The position numbers were made by a program, and so were the translations under genes. From the IMG/VR virus record IMGVR_UViG_3300032462_001988, positions 1 to 28,058 of that record: a stretch of 28,058 nucleotides of DNA, one strand, 5' to 3'. Below the pieces are notes generated by a model that saw only the letters and a list, made by a program, of their open reading frames with translations, was not told where the DNA came from and did not search any database. This DNA is from a virus. Shown here piece after piece: positions 1-7,209 of the stretch (its first letter is position 1; each line of letters begins with the position of its first letter).

Positions 1-90
1 GCGAGGCTCTAGGCGAGGCGTGAGCGTCTAGGCGAGGCGTGAGCGTCTAGGTGAGGCGTGAGGCACAGCGAGGCTCTAGGCGAGGCGTGA
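1..90. repeat. Short tandem/direct repeats, 19-23 bp
   Basis: A 23-bp stretch beginning GCGAGGCTCTAGG occurs at 1-23 and again at 68-90. Between the copies the 19-bp unit GGCGAGGCGTGAGCGTCTA recurs with small changes. The repeats lie ahead of a promoter and gene on the plus strand and contain no reading frame worth calling. They may be the end of a larger repeat array cut by the window edge, or protein-binding sites. The repeat itself is plain in the sequence; its role is unknown. Confidence 0.8.
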
Positions 91-91
91 A

Positions 92-115
92 AGGTCAAGA
101 GGTCAAGAGGTCAAG
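92..115. repeat. Three tandem copies of AGGTCAAG
   Basis: The octamer AGGTCAAG is repeated exactly at 92-99, 100-107 and 108-115, directly after the longer repeats and about 60 bp ahead of the -35 box at 175. Perfect 8-bp periodicity could be a binding site for a regulator or a slippage product. Confidence 0.8.
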
Positions 116-174
116 ATCTGGGGATTAGCCATAACGGGAATAAAATGACACGGGTTGGCTTTTTAGAACAATGC

Positions 175-203
175 TTGACATCTCATTATCAGTAGGCTAC
201 GCT
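175..203 (+). promoter_or_regulatory. Sigma70-type promoter for the LysM-like gene
   Basis: TTGACA at 175-180, a 17-nt spacer and TACGCT at 198-203. The start codon at 260 lies about 50 nt downstream of the expected transcription start. The resulting 5' UTR carries three copies of CATCAACCAA and a GAGAGGA ribosome binding site. Confidence 0.65.
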
Positions 204-220
204 CTTATTGCCAAGATGAA

Positions 221-248
221 CATCAACCAACATCAACCAACATCAACC
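221..248 (+). repeat. Three 10-bp repeats in a 5' UTR
   Basis: CATCAACCAA is repeated at 221-230 and 231-240 and begins a third time at 241, running into the ribosome binding site at 249-255. It sits between promoter and start codon, so it would be an unstructured, G-poor leader segment in the mRNA. A translation-enhancing role is possible but not shown. Confidence 0.75.
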
Positions 249-259
249 GAGAGGACACA

Positions 260-559
260 ATGAACAGGACACTTAGAGGGTTAGTGGTGATAGGGATAGT
301 CGGCATCTTTGCTATGGTTCTGTCCCAACAGCAAGAGAGTGGCTTTACCTGCTCTCCGAATAGGCAAGTAGTCAAGTCTGGCGACACGATATATCACATA
401 GTCCGTAGAAACTGCACGGGTGATACACAGAAGGTAACTGACAGCGTTGTAGATACCTATGGTTCTGGCATCTATGTAGGGCAGGTCATCTACCTACCAA
501 CAACAGAGAAGTGTGGCGTGATACCTAATGAGACTAAAGAGACGCAGAGAGGTTGCTAA
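260..559 (+). CDS. Small membrane-anchored LysM-like protein
   Basis: A 99-residue protein with an N-terminal hydrophobic segment (about residues 7-22, LVVIGIVGIFAMVL), which is either a signal anchor or an uncleaved signal peptide. The segment from about residue 37 reads VKSGDTIYHIVRRNC and later GQVIYLP, matching the LysM pattern of a GDT-I start and a G-I-LP end around about 45 residues. LysM domains bind peptidoglycan-type glycans, so the protein probably acts at the cell envelope, perhaps in lysis or surface alteration. Several Cys residues (31, 52, 85, 99) could form disulfides outside the membrane. The start has GAGAGGA four nt upstream. It is a single-gene transcript with a stem-loop at 674-710 downstream. 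The LysM call is by eye. Confidence 0.65.
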   Translation: MNRTLRGLVVIGIVGIFAMVLSQQQESGFTCSPNRQVVKSGDTIYHIVRRNCTGDTQKVTDSVVDTYGSGIYVGQVIYLPTTEKCGVIPNETKETQRGC

Positions 560-673
560 TTGCATGAGGTCGCCACAACAGCAAGAGGTGGAGTGTCGCA
601 CCGCTACATCAGTCGGAGGACAGAGCCAAAGAGTTCGCACGGGTGCGATAATTCGGTGTTACTGTGAGTATGT

Positions 674-710
674 CGTCGCAGGGAATTTCCTTTCCTTTCG
701 CCCTGCGACG
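674..710. terminator. Stem-loop between convergent genes
   Basis: A perfect 10-bp stem, CGTCGCAGGG at 674-683 and CCCTGCGACG at 701-710, with a 17-nt loop. It lies between the plus-strand gene ending at 559 and the minus-strand gene ending at 714, the usual place for a bidirectional terminator. Neither side has a strong T-run, so termination may be weak or the hairpin may protect the 3' ends. Confidence 0.5.
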
Positions 711-713
711 GCA

Positions 714-1355
714 CTAAACCATTGAGTGTGCATCAAACCCAATGTCTTTCAGCCCGTCAACAAGTACTGCATAAAATGCCTTCTGTTCGCTGCCCATCTT
801 CTCTTCGTCAAAGCCTACGATATCCAGTTCTAATGCCTTGCTGAATAGCAATGGATACATACGTGGCGGCCCCCTCACCAATGTTGTGCCTGGAGTGAAC
901 ACCTCCTCGTCCCACACCACCTGTCGTGGCACAGAAACGACATACGACTTGCTAACAAATGAGATTTCGTCCCCAGCCACATGGGTGACTGTTATGCACT
1001 CCTTTATCGTCTTGTTCCCGTTTGCAAACTCCCTAACAAAGTCCACTCCATCTGTATCCGATGGAGAGTCACTCACATACCCCTCGGCAACCATGCTTAG
1101 CGCATCAACACCCCAGCCCTGTCTCATCACCGCCACAGCATCTCCGCACTTCCGTAGTCGGACCATGTTGCTCTTCTTCCGGAGCCGGTCAGTCATCCGG
1201 CATATAACGACGAGATCCGGGCCCTTCCATCCATACAGCACCTGGGACAGGTCTTCCCCTATCCCGTATTGAAGCACCAAATCGGACTTGGCCTCTACTG
1301 CGGTGACGAGAACGATAGTGAGCTTGGACATCCGGTCCTCATAGCGTCCGTTCAT
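714..1355 (-). CDS. Hypothetical phage protein
   Basis: A 213-residue, mixed-charge soluble protein without a recognised domain. There are no membrane segments and no cysteine clusters. The N-terminus offers two starts, MNGRYEDRMSKLTIVLV, and the second Met (residue 9) would begin a beta-strand-rich fold (SKLTIVLVTAV). The gene faces the same way as the replication operon but is separated from it by the small plus-strand gene at 1420, so it probably has its own promoter. Function cannot be inferred. Confidence 0.7.
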   Translation of the reverse strand: MNGRYEDRMSKLTIVLVTAVEAKSDLVLQYGIGEDLSQVLYGWKGPDLVVICRMTDRLRKKSNMVRLRKCGDAVAVMRQGWGVDALSMVAEGYVSDSPSDTDGVDFVREFANGNKTIKECITVTHVAGDEISFVSKSYVVSVPRQVVWDEEVFTPGTTLVRGPPRMYPLLFSKALELDIVGFDEEKMGSEQKAFYAVLVDGLKDIGFDAHSMV

Positions 1356-1406
1356 TTTCGTAGTTTAGGCCACGGGTGCGTTCCCTAGTGGCACCACCTA
1401 TACGAC

Positions 1407-1412
1407 TAGTAT
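1407..1412 (+). promoter_or_regulatory. -10 box (TAGTAT) of a leaderless gene
   Basis: TAGTAT at 1407-1412 followed by exactly 7 nt and then ATG at 1420. This spacing puts the transcription start at or next to the start codon, the usual arrangement for leaderless mRNAs in Actinobacteria. No ribosome binding site is present. Confidence 0.5.
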
Positions 1413-1419
1413 CTACCCC

Positions 1420-1581
1420 ATGACAACAAACAAGAAAGCCCCACAGAAGAAAGCAACACCCAAGAAGACGACAGCAAAGGTTGCCGTAGCAAAACCGGTT
1501 GCGCCGCCGATCGTAAATATCACGGTCGCACCAGTCGTTAAACCAAAGAAGAAAACCTGGTGGAACCGTTTATTTGGGTAA
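1420..1581 (+). CDS. Small Lys/Ala/Pro-rich basic protein
   Basis: A 53-residue frame beginning MTTNKKAPQKKATPKKTT, with alternating K, A, P and T and ending KKKTWWNRLFG. The first 30 residues resemble the basic tails of histone-like or nucleoid-associated proteins; the WWNRLFG end may be amphipathic and touch membrane or protein. There is no Shine-Dalgarno site, but a TAGTAT -10 box lies 7 nt before the ATG, so it is probably leaderless. Its 3' end overlaps the minus-strand gene at 1538 by 44 nt, tail to tail. The amino-acid bias supports a real product, but the short length leaves doubt. DNA or RNA binding is inference. Confidence 0.5.
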   Translation: MTTNKKAPQKKATPKKTTAKVAVAKPVAPPIVNITVAPVVKPKKKTWWNRLFG

Positions 1582-1864
1582 CCATCCAAGGCATGCTGTA
1601 CTTCCCCACGCTGGGGCCCATCTTCACTCCGAATGGCGTAATGCGCCAGCGATCAATCGCCCCATGAACCTGTTCTACAACGTTGCGCTTGATCATCTGA
1701 TTTAGGCACTGAATGGTCTTCTCTTCGTCGCCGAACCTAAGTGCATTGTGATTGAGTAGATCGGCGTGAGTGAACAGGTTGTTCCTCTGTTGCCGTTTTG
1801 TTATTCCGAAGTAATAGATAGATGTGATGTTGGGATTATTGCTAATCCATTGTGGCGTGTCCAT
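1538..1864 (-). CDS. Small winged-helix-like protein
   Basis: A 108-residue protein. Residues about 30-75 (LFTHADLLNHNALRFGDEEKTIQCLNQMIKRNVVEQV) followed by WRITPFGVKMG fit a winged-helix layout: three helices, then a beta wing ending in a T-x-G turn. This suggests DNA binding, probably as a phage regulator. Its ATG shares a base with the TAA of the gene upstream (TAATG), so the two are translationally coupled. That neighbour also ends its helical part in a similar wing, so the pair may be diverged paralogues or work together. The fold is inferred by eye only. Confidence 0.55.
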   Translation of the reverse strand: MDTPQWISNNPNITSIYYFGITKRQQRNNLFTHADLLNHNALRFGDEEKTIQCLNQMIKRNVVEQVHGAIDRWRITPFGVKMGPSVGKYSMPWMVTQINGSTRFSSLV

Positions 1865-2235
1865 TAGTAATCGTTCATGATGGCTCGCATGGCGTTACCG
1901 CGTGCGCCGTGCACGGTATTTATTCGCGACAGTTGCTTTTGTTTGTTTTTACCAAGAGCGTAAAGAGCATGATCCCCCCATGACGTGATCTGGTAGAAGA
2001 CACGACTATTGTCGTTCATCTTATCCAAGAAGCCATTCCGATGCAGAGTATCTAGACTGCGTTGAGAATCCTTGCACATTCGCGCCCGATGCAACTGCAT
2101 CGCGTTGTAATCAACACGGGTGAACCATGTCTTCTTCATCTTTGCGTAGCACAGCACTGTGTACGGTTTCCCGCCATATTTTAAGGAAGTCCCTATCGCC
2201 TGGGGTCGACTGGCAGTCTCGTTATGTATAGTCAT
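1864..2235 (-). CDS. Winged-helix-like hypothetical protein
   Basis: The frame is open from 2271 (TTG), but the best start is the ATG at 2235, with AGGG 8 nt upstream, giving 123 residues starting MTIHNETASRP. The middle (YNAMQLHRARMCKDSQRS, LDTLHRNGFLDKMND) then SRVFYQITSWGDHAL resembles a helix-turn-helix followed by a beta wing, as in MarR/PadR-type transcription factors. The C-terminus is basic (GKNKQKQL, GARGN). It is part of the minus-strand operon and overlaps the next gene by one base. A DNA-binding role is inferred. Confidence 0.55.
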   Translation of the reverse strand: MTIHNETASRPQAIGTSLKYGGKPYTVLCYAKMKKTWFTRVDYNAMQLHRARMCKDSQRSLDTLHRNGFLDKMNDNSRVFYQITSWGDHALYALGKNKQKQLSRINTVHGARGNAMRAIMNDY

Positions 2236-2293
2236 TACATAAACCCTATCCGCCTCTAGGGAATAGAACAACCCGGTAGTCAGTTATCTCGGA

Positions 2294-2521
2294 TTACCAC
2301 AATCCCTCAATGAACACATGAGTCTCTGGGGATATTACATTCTTGTGAAATGGGTCATGCAGTGTTCCGCGCAGGGCTTCTGCCACATCCGGTCGTACAT
2401 TGCTTGCCATATTGAAAAACATTTGGCCATATCGCCACTTCCCCGGGGTGAGCCTATTTTGCTTCTCATACTTAATGCTGACATCGGCAATGAAATCCGA
2501 ATAGGAAAGATAATCCGTCAC
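2294..2521 (-). CDS. Small hypothetical phage protein
   Basis: A 75-residue protein with the segment LTPGKWRYGQMFFNMASNVRPDVAEALRGT. This kind of short acidic/aromatic protein, with a TPGKWRYGQ-like stretch, is common among phage early genes, but I know no function for it. It sits 3 nt after the RHH gene stop and belongs to the same operon. No motif identifies a partner. Confidence 0.6.
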   Translation of the reverse strand: MTDYLSYSDFIADVSIKYEKQNRLTPGKWRYGQMFFNMASNVRPDVAEALRGTLHDPFHKNVISPETHVFIEGLW

Positions 2522-2524
2522 GGG

Positions 2525-2848
2525 TTACTTTAAGCGCTTTCCGCATAGCGTGCATGTATCAGACCAGGAATATGTGCGCCGATACTCTCGTGGATGCTGG
2601 CACTCAAGAAACGATGAAGCTTCATTGCAGGCAGTTCGCACAAACTCCGATAGCGATACCCCTTTATGCTCTGCGGCCCTCTGCCAAAGATCTTTATCTT
2701 TATCGGTAGCCCTAATCAATACCTGTTTCGTGGCCGGCATCCCAGGGACAGAACCAGTGCTTGGTTTTCGTACCAATGTCTCTTGCTCCATTACTTTGTC
2801 AACAGCGGCACGTAGGTTATTAGGTAGTTCATCTTCAGGGGGACTCAT
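2525..2848 (-). CDS. Ribbon-helix-helix protein with C-terminal Cys motif
   Basis: A 107-residue protein. Residues about 43-75 (QVLIRATDKDKDLWQRAAEHKGVSLSEFVRTACNEAS) match the ribbon-helix-helix pattern: a short strand, a first helix ending in GVSLSEFV, and a second helix. This is the DUF1778/CopG type found in antitoxins and phage repressors. The tail has C-x-H and C-x2-C (ECQHPREY, DTCTLCGKRL), a possible zinc knuckle that ordinary antitoxins lack. No toxin-like acetyltransferase lies next to it, so a transcription regulator is more likely than an antitoxin. Confidence 0.65.
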   Translation of the reverse strand: MSPPEDELPNNLRAAVDKVMEQETLVRKPSTGSVPGMPATKQVLIRATDKDKDLWQRAAEHKGVSLSEFVRTACNEASSFLECQHPREYRRTYSWSDTCTLCGKRLK

Positions 2849-2869
2849 TGGGGCTCATCCGGCATACTA

Positions 2870-3511
2870 TCAATCTACTAGGTCGTCGGCGTTTTCAGAC
2901 ACGGGTATTAATTCATCATCTGGAGAGCCATTTATAGCCAATGGGACCCCCATGATTTCATTCACGATATTCGCCGGTAGCACGCCAGTACGACCCATGA
3001 TTTCCAGCAATTTCCTGGCTTCTGCTTCGGGAGAGAATGAATGGACATTAGACACAGTAATTGCCCCAGACAGAGTGGATCGCACGTCCACCCGAGAATT
3101 CACATCCATTTGAACATTGACATTAGTCTGCTCCATGCCTAGAAGCTTTGTCCGTCTATCCATTATTGCCAATACCTGTTGAATCGCTTTGAAATCCGGC
3201 TCCACTTGTACTTCGTTACCGTCATCCATTGTAACCCTTCTGTGTTGGGTCATTGGCCAAATGGCCGCCTGAAGAGAATCCAGTCTTTCTAGTTCCATCC
3301 GGAGTAGTTCCGGATAGGCCATTAAGGCTTCCGAACTGAAACGCTCTAACTGCCGTCTAACCGCATTAGTAACGGCACGGGTTGACATATTGAATCGTTT
3401 AGCGATCTCTGACTGCGTGACGCCCGCTTGTCTCAGTTTGAATATTCTCGTATCACGCTCTGTTAGGAACTCTTTAGATAATGCTCCGTCGTTCTTACTC
3501 AAACTACCCAA
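2870..3511 (-). CDS. HTH protein, possible terminase small subunit
   Basis: A 213-residue protein. Residues 17-55 contain a clear helix-turn-helix (IFKLRQAGVTQSEIAKRF, then NMSTRAVTNAVRRQLERF). It is followed by a helical region (PELLRMELERLDSLQAAIWPM) and a second helix pair (DFKAIQQVLAIMDRRTKLLGME). The order HTH, ELxRLDxLQxAIWP, RxxRLLGM is typical of small-terminase-like DNA-binding proteins of actinophages. No large terminase is in view, and the gene sits beside the primase-helicase, so a replication or transcription regulator is an alternative. Its start overlaps the end of the primase-helicase by 8 nt. Confidence 0.55.
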   Translation of the reverse strand: MGSLSKNDGALSKEFLTERDTRIFKLRQAGVTQSEIAKRFNMSTRAVTNAVRRQLERFSSEALMAYPELLRMELERLDSLQAAIWPMTQHRRVTMDDGNEVQVEPDFKAIQQVLAIMDRRTKLLGMEQTNVNVQMDVNSRVDVRSTLSGAITVSNVHSFSPEAEARKLLEIMGRTGVLPANIVNEIMGVPLAINGSPDDELIPVSENADDLVD

Positions 3512-6269
3512 CCTTCCTAAATTCTACCACTTCAAAAGGAAACAGTTTCCCACGACGCATTTTAGTCGGCCAGGCACGCTCATCACGTGCACCACGAAAA
3601 TGGCCAACATCATAGACATATTCTCCTAATGCACTGGGATCAGGCTTGAGAGATATGCCAAACTCCGGCCAGCGAGACCACACAGCGGAACCAAAGGGAC
3701 GAAGCTCTCGCGTGCTGGCGTTACCCAGTGGGGCGTGATGCTCGAGCCACAATGCACAATTATAAGTGTCGCGAATGTAGTCAAGATACTTGGCCACATC
3801 AACAGCAACAGCTTCGCTTGTACGGGTTCCGCTATCAACGAAGGCTTTATATAGGGGACCGAGTAGGAGTATGTCCGGACGTATTTGATCTACTATCTGT
3901 TCTATATGGGCGCGATCAGCGGTTCCTATTAGGTCAATCCCGGCCGGTTTTATCAGTAGATGAGCACCGACTGCACTAATCCGTTTTCCGGATAGAAGCT
4001 GTGTCCTTGCTATCGCGGCATTCATAATGTTGCGAGATGTACGACGGATGATTCGTTCTGGGTTTTCAAGGTCGATCGTTAAAGTCACTACGGGCTTCAT
4101 CGCCTGATAAGTGAATGGATTAATCCCGGCGGCCGACAGTATGGCCACCTGGCGAGCAAGCATCGTGTTATGAGTTGGGATATAAGCGTCTCCGATTAGA
4201 TAGGTGTTATCAGGGCTATCAACAGAGATACAGCGCATTGGGGCTGGCGGTATCGGCTCTACTGAAATAATGTAACGATACAGAGAACGAGACGTAGGGA
4301 GACCAGTTGGTAACCGATCCAATTTCCGCTTTAACCTAAATACCGGAAGATCGGTTTTGAATGACATCCGGTATCTAGTCCCCGTGATTCTGCCATAAAG
4401 TTTAGACAAACCTGTTCTCATTGTAACCTTGATGCCTAATGTTTGAATCAGATCAAGAAAACCACGGGCAAGTACTTCATTGTTAACAGAAAACTCACAT
4501 GTCCCATTTTTGCCGACATAACCATCGGTGTCCATAAGACCTTGAACCAATGCAAGTCGCTGCTCGTAAGAGCCACGGGTGTAAACAAGGGGTATGTGCT
4601 TGTGTCCTAGGCAGCCGAGTTCACGCAATTGGACCTGCAAGCCCAGAATGCCGTACATATTCGTCGTAGATTCGCGCTTGCGAACGGCATATCCATCTTG
4701 GCGAATGTTTTCAAGTACCCCATTATCTTCGCTACAAATAGAACCGTTTAATGTTGTCCCATCTCCGAGCCACGCCCCCAGGGTATACGGCGGAATTGAT
4801 AGTTGCGCCCTGGGGAGACAGAGCGGTTTAGTTGTAGGGATAGCGTGTGTGACTGCCCTATTGGAACGACCCGAACCCAATGTTGCCTTGATCTCCTGAG
4901 TCGTTCGGACTTTACCAAGTCGTCGCTTTTCCCTCTCATCCAGTGTCTCGGTGTACCACTGGTGTTCGGCATCGGCATCAACATGATTACCATCAGAGAA
5001 TGTCACCCGGTACGCATCGGGGTTATTCTCTATAGGGCTGATGTAGGTAACGGAACAAGGATTACCAAACCTATCAATTACTTGGTCCCCAACACGCACA
5101 TCCCCAAGTGTCGTCCAGCCAGAAGGAGTGGGTATCACGCTACTTATTATAGCACGCTTGCCGACCCCCTCCGAAGCCACAACAATCACACGTTCTTTGC
5201 GCTCAAGCAAACCGGGGATTACCCAATCGTAGTTATCGTCATCTGTTTCGGATATAAACTGTTCCCAATTGACAAGACGCCCGGTATCTGCGACCTTGGT
5301 AACAACTGATGCACTTATCGCGATAGATGCACGGTTTAACTTTTGCTCATCGGAAAGCTTATCGCTTGCAAAAATCTCTTCTATCTTAAGGAACACAGTT
5401 TCAATCTTGGAGCTCTGTTCTTTTATCTCCACGGGTTCAATCGGGAGGGCGAGAACGGCCGGGTCATACAAAACAAAATCTTCAACAGCATGACCGGCCG
5501 CAAAGTGGTCATAGGTATCTTTGCCAGAAGCGGCAAGCCAGATATTTGCTACACAGCCCGCTTCAACTAACTCTTCATGGATGCCAACTGCAAACATTAT
5601 TCCAACTTCATCTTTGTCTGCAATGATTTCAACATGAGCGCCAGCCAATGCCGCAGTAAATTGCGAGTCCCATTTAGAACGACCAGCACCGCCGGGGCCA
5701 GTTGTGGCCGTGATGCCACGGGCTATTAATACATCTGCATCTTTTTCACCCTCAACCACCCAGACCGGTTCCTTAGCCTTAACGGCCGCGAGAACTGCCG
5801 GGAGATTATAAAGTACCCGTTGAATCCCCTCCAATGAATAGATCCATGCCCCAGCCTTATTCTCGTCTGGTCGTCGCTGAGAGAAGGTCTTCTTCCCGTC
5901 TGATGTTTTATACCGCAACTTCTCATACACAACTACACCATCAGCATCGTGGTATTTATATGTGTTGGTTAAAATCTTTTGAGGGGCTTTGCCCTTATCC
6001 CCATTAGCCCAGTCATTCTTGTCTTGCTTAGGAAACAAAGCTTCGCGAACCGTGGTGTTCAGAGCGTCGCATATCTGATTTGCATTACACGGGTTGCCCC
6101 GATGGCAATGGACAATGACCTTCCCGCCTTCGCCTTCCGCAATAGATAGCGATGGATTTTCGTCATCGTCGCGACACGGGCAACGAGCCTGCCATTCATC
6201 GCCAGACCGCCGGACGCCTTGTAACCGCGATAGAAAGTCACTAACTGTTGCGGATGGGACACCGGACAT
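3504..6269 (-). CDS. Primase-helicase (TOPRIM + RecA-like ATPase) with class 3 intein
   Basis: A 921-residue precursor. Residues 30-61 hold a zinc-binding primase-like motif (CPC, CHRGNPC). Residues about 168-225 form a TOPRIM fold (VVEGEKDAD with E173; ADKDEVG with D218/D220). From about 349 a RecA-fold ATPase starts (DWVIPGLLERKERVIVVASEGVGK), with a Walker B-like strand VVTLTIDLENPE after residue 726 and PDILLLGPLYKAF near 799. Walker A is split after K371 by an intein (372-701); splicing restores GVGKT and gives a mature protein of about 591 residues. Such proteins prime and unwind DNA at the phage fork. The ATG overlaps the WhiB stop by one base, and the C-terminus overlaps the HTH gene. 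Confidence 0.85.
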   Translation of the reverse strand: MSGVPSATVSDFLSRLQGVRRSGDEWQARCPCRDDDENPSLSIAEGEGGKVIVHCHRGNPCNANQICDALNTTVREALFPKQDKNDWANGDKGKAPQKILTNTYKYHDADGVVVYEKLRYKTSDGKKTFSQRRPDENKAGAWIYSLEGIQRVLYNLPAVLAAVKAKEPVWVVEGEKDADVLIARGITATTGPGGAGRSKWDSQFTAALAGAHVEIIADKDEVGIMFAVGIHEELVEAGCVANIWLAASGKDTYDHFAAGHAVEDFVLYDPAVLALPIEPVEIKEQSSKIETVFLKIEEIFASDKLSDEQKLNRASIAISASVVTKVADTGRLVNWEQFISETDDDNYDWVIPGLLERKERVIVVASEGVGKRAIISSVIPTPSGWTTLGDVRVGDQVIDRFGNPCSVTYISPIENNPDAYRVTFSDGNHVDADAEHQWYTETLDEREKRRLGKVRTTQEIKATLGSGRSNRAVTHAIPTTKPLCLPRAQLSIPPYTLGAWLGDGTTLNGSICSEDNGVLENIRQDGYAVRKRESTTNMYGILGLQVQLRELGCLGHKHIPLVYTRGSYEQRLALVQGLMDTDGYVGKNGTCEFSVNNEVLARGFLDLIQTLGIKVTMRTGLSKLYGRITGTRYRMSFKTDLPVFRLKRKLDRLPTGLPTSRSLYRYIISVEPIPPAPMRCISVDSPDNTYLIGDAYIPTHNTMLARQVAILSAAGINPFTYQAMKPVVTLTIDLENPERIIRRTSRNIMNAAIARTQLLSGKRISAVGAHLLIKPAGIDLIGTADRAHIEQIVDQIRPDILLLGPLYKAFVDSGTRTSEAVAVDVAKYLDYIRDTYNCALWLEHHAPLGNASTRELRPFGSAVWSRWPEFGISLKPDPSALGEYVYDVGHFRGARDERAWPTKMRRGKLFPFEVVEFRKVG
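4167..5156 (-). other. Class 3 intein with LAGLIDADG endonuclease in Walker A
   Basis: Residues 372-701 of the primase-helicase (330 residues). The N-terminal block reads IPTPSGWTTLGDVRVGD, block B is DADAEHQW, block F is RCISVDSPDNTYLIGD and block G is IPTHN followed by extein Thr702. There is no Cys or Ser at position 1 (Arg372); instead Trp438 in block B, Cys680 in block F and Thr+1 form the WCT set known from class 3 inteins such as the one in a mycobacteriophage DnaB. LGAWLGDG (about 497-504) and VQGLMDTDGYVG (about 575-586) are the two LAGLIDADG helices of a homing endonuclease that appears intact. Boundaries follow from restoring the Walker A GVGK-T. Confidence 0.85.
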
Positions 6270-6640
6270 TATAGCTCCATGAGATTATTGAGACGGACGG
6301 CCTCGTCGGAACGACGGGATGTTACTTGTAACTTACGACGCAAATAAATACGCTGGCTCTCGGTATGACCACCCCAGATACCGTAAGGTTCCCATTCAAG
6401 GGCATAAACCAAACATTGCGTCTGCACGCGACACTGTGCACAAATCTTTTTAGCTTCCTTTATCTTGAGCCGGTCCCCGATGTTTCCATTCGGGCCAGGA
6501 AAAAATAAATCCGTCGGCGTGTTTACGCATGCACCGCCAGATGGGGGCTTTGGTGGACCATCCGTATCAAGGTGCCGATACTTCATTCGCTGGCGACGGG
6601 CTACGGCAACATCCTGATCCTGAATTGTCATGTCGATCAC
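6269..6640 (-). CDS. WhiB-like iron-sulfur transcription factor
   Basis: A 123-residue protein with the four WhiB cysteines, C38, C67, C70 and C76 (spacing C-x2-C-x5-C), the preceding DLFFP segment (44-48), and the G-I-W-G-G turn at 87-91 before a basic tail (RRKLQVTSRR). WhiB proteins bind a [4Fe-4S] cluster and contact the main sigma factor to adjust transcription; phages of Actinobacteria often carry them. It lies inside the replication operon, joined to the genes on both sides by one-base overlaps. The N-terminus (about 35 residues before C38) is longer than in the second WhiB at 9612. Confidence 0.9.
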   Translation of the reverse strand: MIDMTIQDQDVAVARRQRMKYRHLDTDGPPKPPSGGACVNTPTDLFFPGPNGNIGDRLKIKEAKKICAQCRVQTQCLVYALEWEPYGIWGGHTESQRIYLRRKLQVTSRRSDEAVRLNNLMEL

Positions 6641-7194
6641 TATACGTTGCGTGACATCCGTTCGTCAAGCGCAGACCAAAAAGACCATAAAAACTTTCTG
6701 ACGGAGGCTCGTATCTTGGATGAGGGCATCGACCCCATTATGTATATACGGGTTGCGTCACTAACAAATTTATCCATGACGTGCGATGCCTGATAAATTG
6801 CGTCCTGCCACTGATCGCTATTTCTTATTCGGTCCCATGCATTTGGATCGAACTTATTGTATCTACTCATTAATATATCGTCTACTTGAGATCGTGAGCC
6901 CATTATTTCTAAATGCCAACCCGTAACCTGCTCGATTGCGAAAACCATCTTGAGAACGCCAGACTCTCCCTCGCTCGTCTTTAATTCATCAATCGCGCCA
7001 ATAAATTCGCGTTCAGAAATCATTGCACAATACACGCCGATCTCATCCGCATAATTTGAGATTTGCGCAACTGCTACGGGGTCGTCAATTTGACCTTCGT
7101 ATTCGTATGACTCGTAGTTGCTCCCATACCCGGCACTCTCGGGGTATTGGTCAGCATCGTCCCACGGGTTGTCATCTGCGTAATGCTCACTCAT
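6640..7194 (-). CDS. Acidic hypothetical protein
   Basis: A 184-residue protein with a very acidic, Tyr/Asp/Glu-rich first 40 residues (DDNPWDDADQYPES, YESYEYEGQIDD), probably disordered, followed by a helical domain with ISEREFIGAIDELKT and FDPNAWDRIRNSDQWQDAI. No catalytic motif is visible. It lies between DUF932 and WhiB in an operon. GGAG stands about 9 nt before the ATG. Low-complexity acidic heads of this kind can mimic DNA or bind partner proteins, but this is speculation. Confidence 0.65.
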   Translation of the reverse strand: MSEHYADDNPWDDADQYPESAGYGSNYESYEYEGQIDDPVAVAQISNYADEIGVYCAMISEREFIGAIDELKTSEGESGVLKMVFAIEQVTGWHLEIMGSRSQVDDILMSRYNKFDPNAWDRIRNSDQWQDAIYQASHVMDKFVSDATRIYIMGSMPSSKIRASVRKFLWSFWSALDERMSRNV

Positions 7195-7209
7195 AACGAC
7201 TCCGATCCA

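Noticed and set aside
838-1272. 144-codon plus-strand frame
   Set aside because: Shadow of the minus-strand gene 714-1355; no start signal and Ser/Thr-rich composition.
2525-2848. Toxin-antitoxin pair based on the ribbon-helix-helix protein
   Set aside because: No toxin-like neighbour (GNAT, RelE or PIN) is found on either side.
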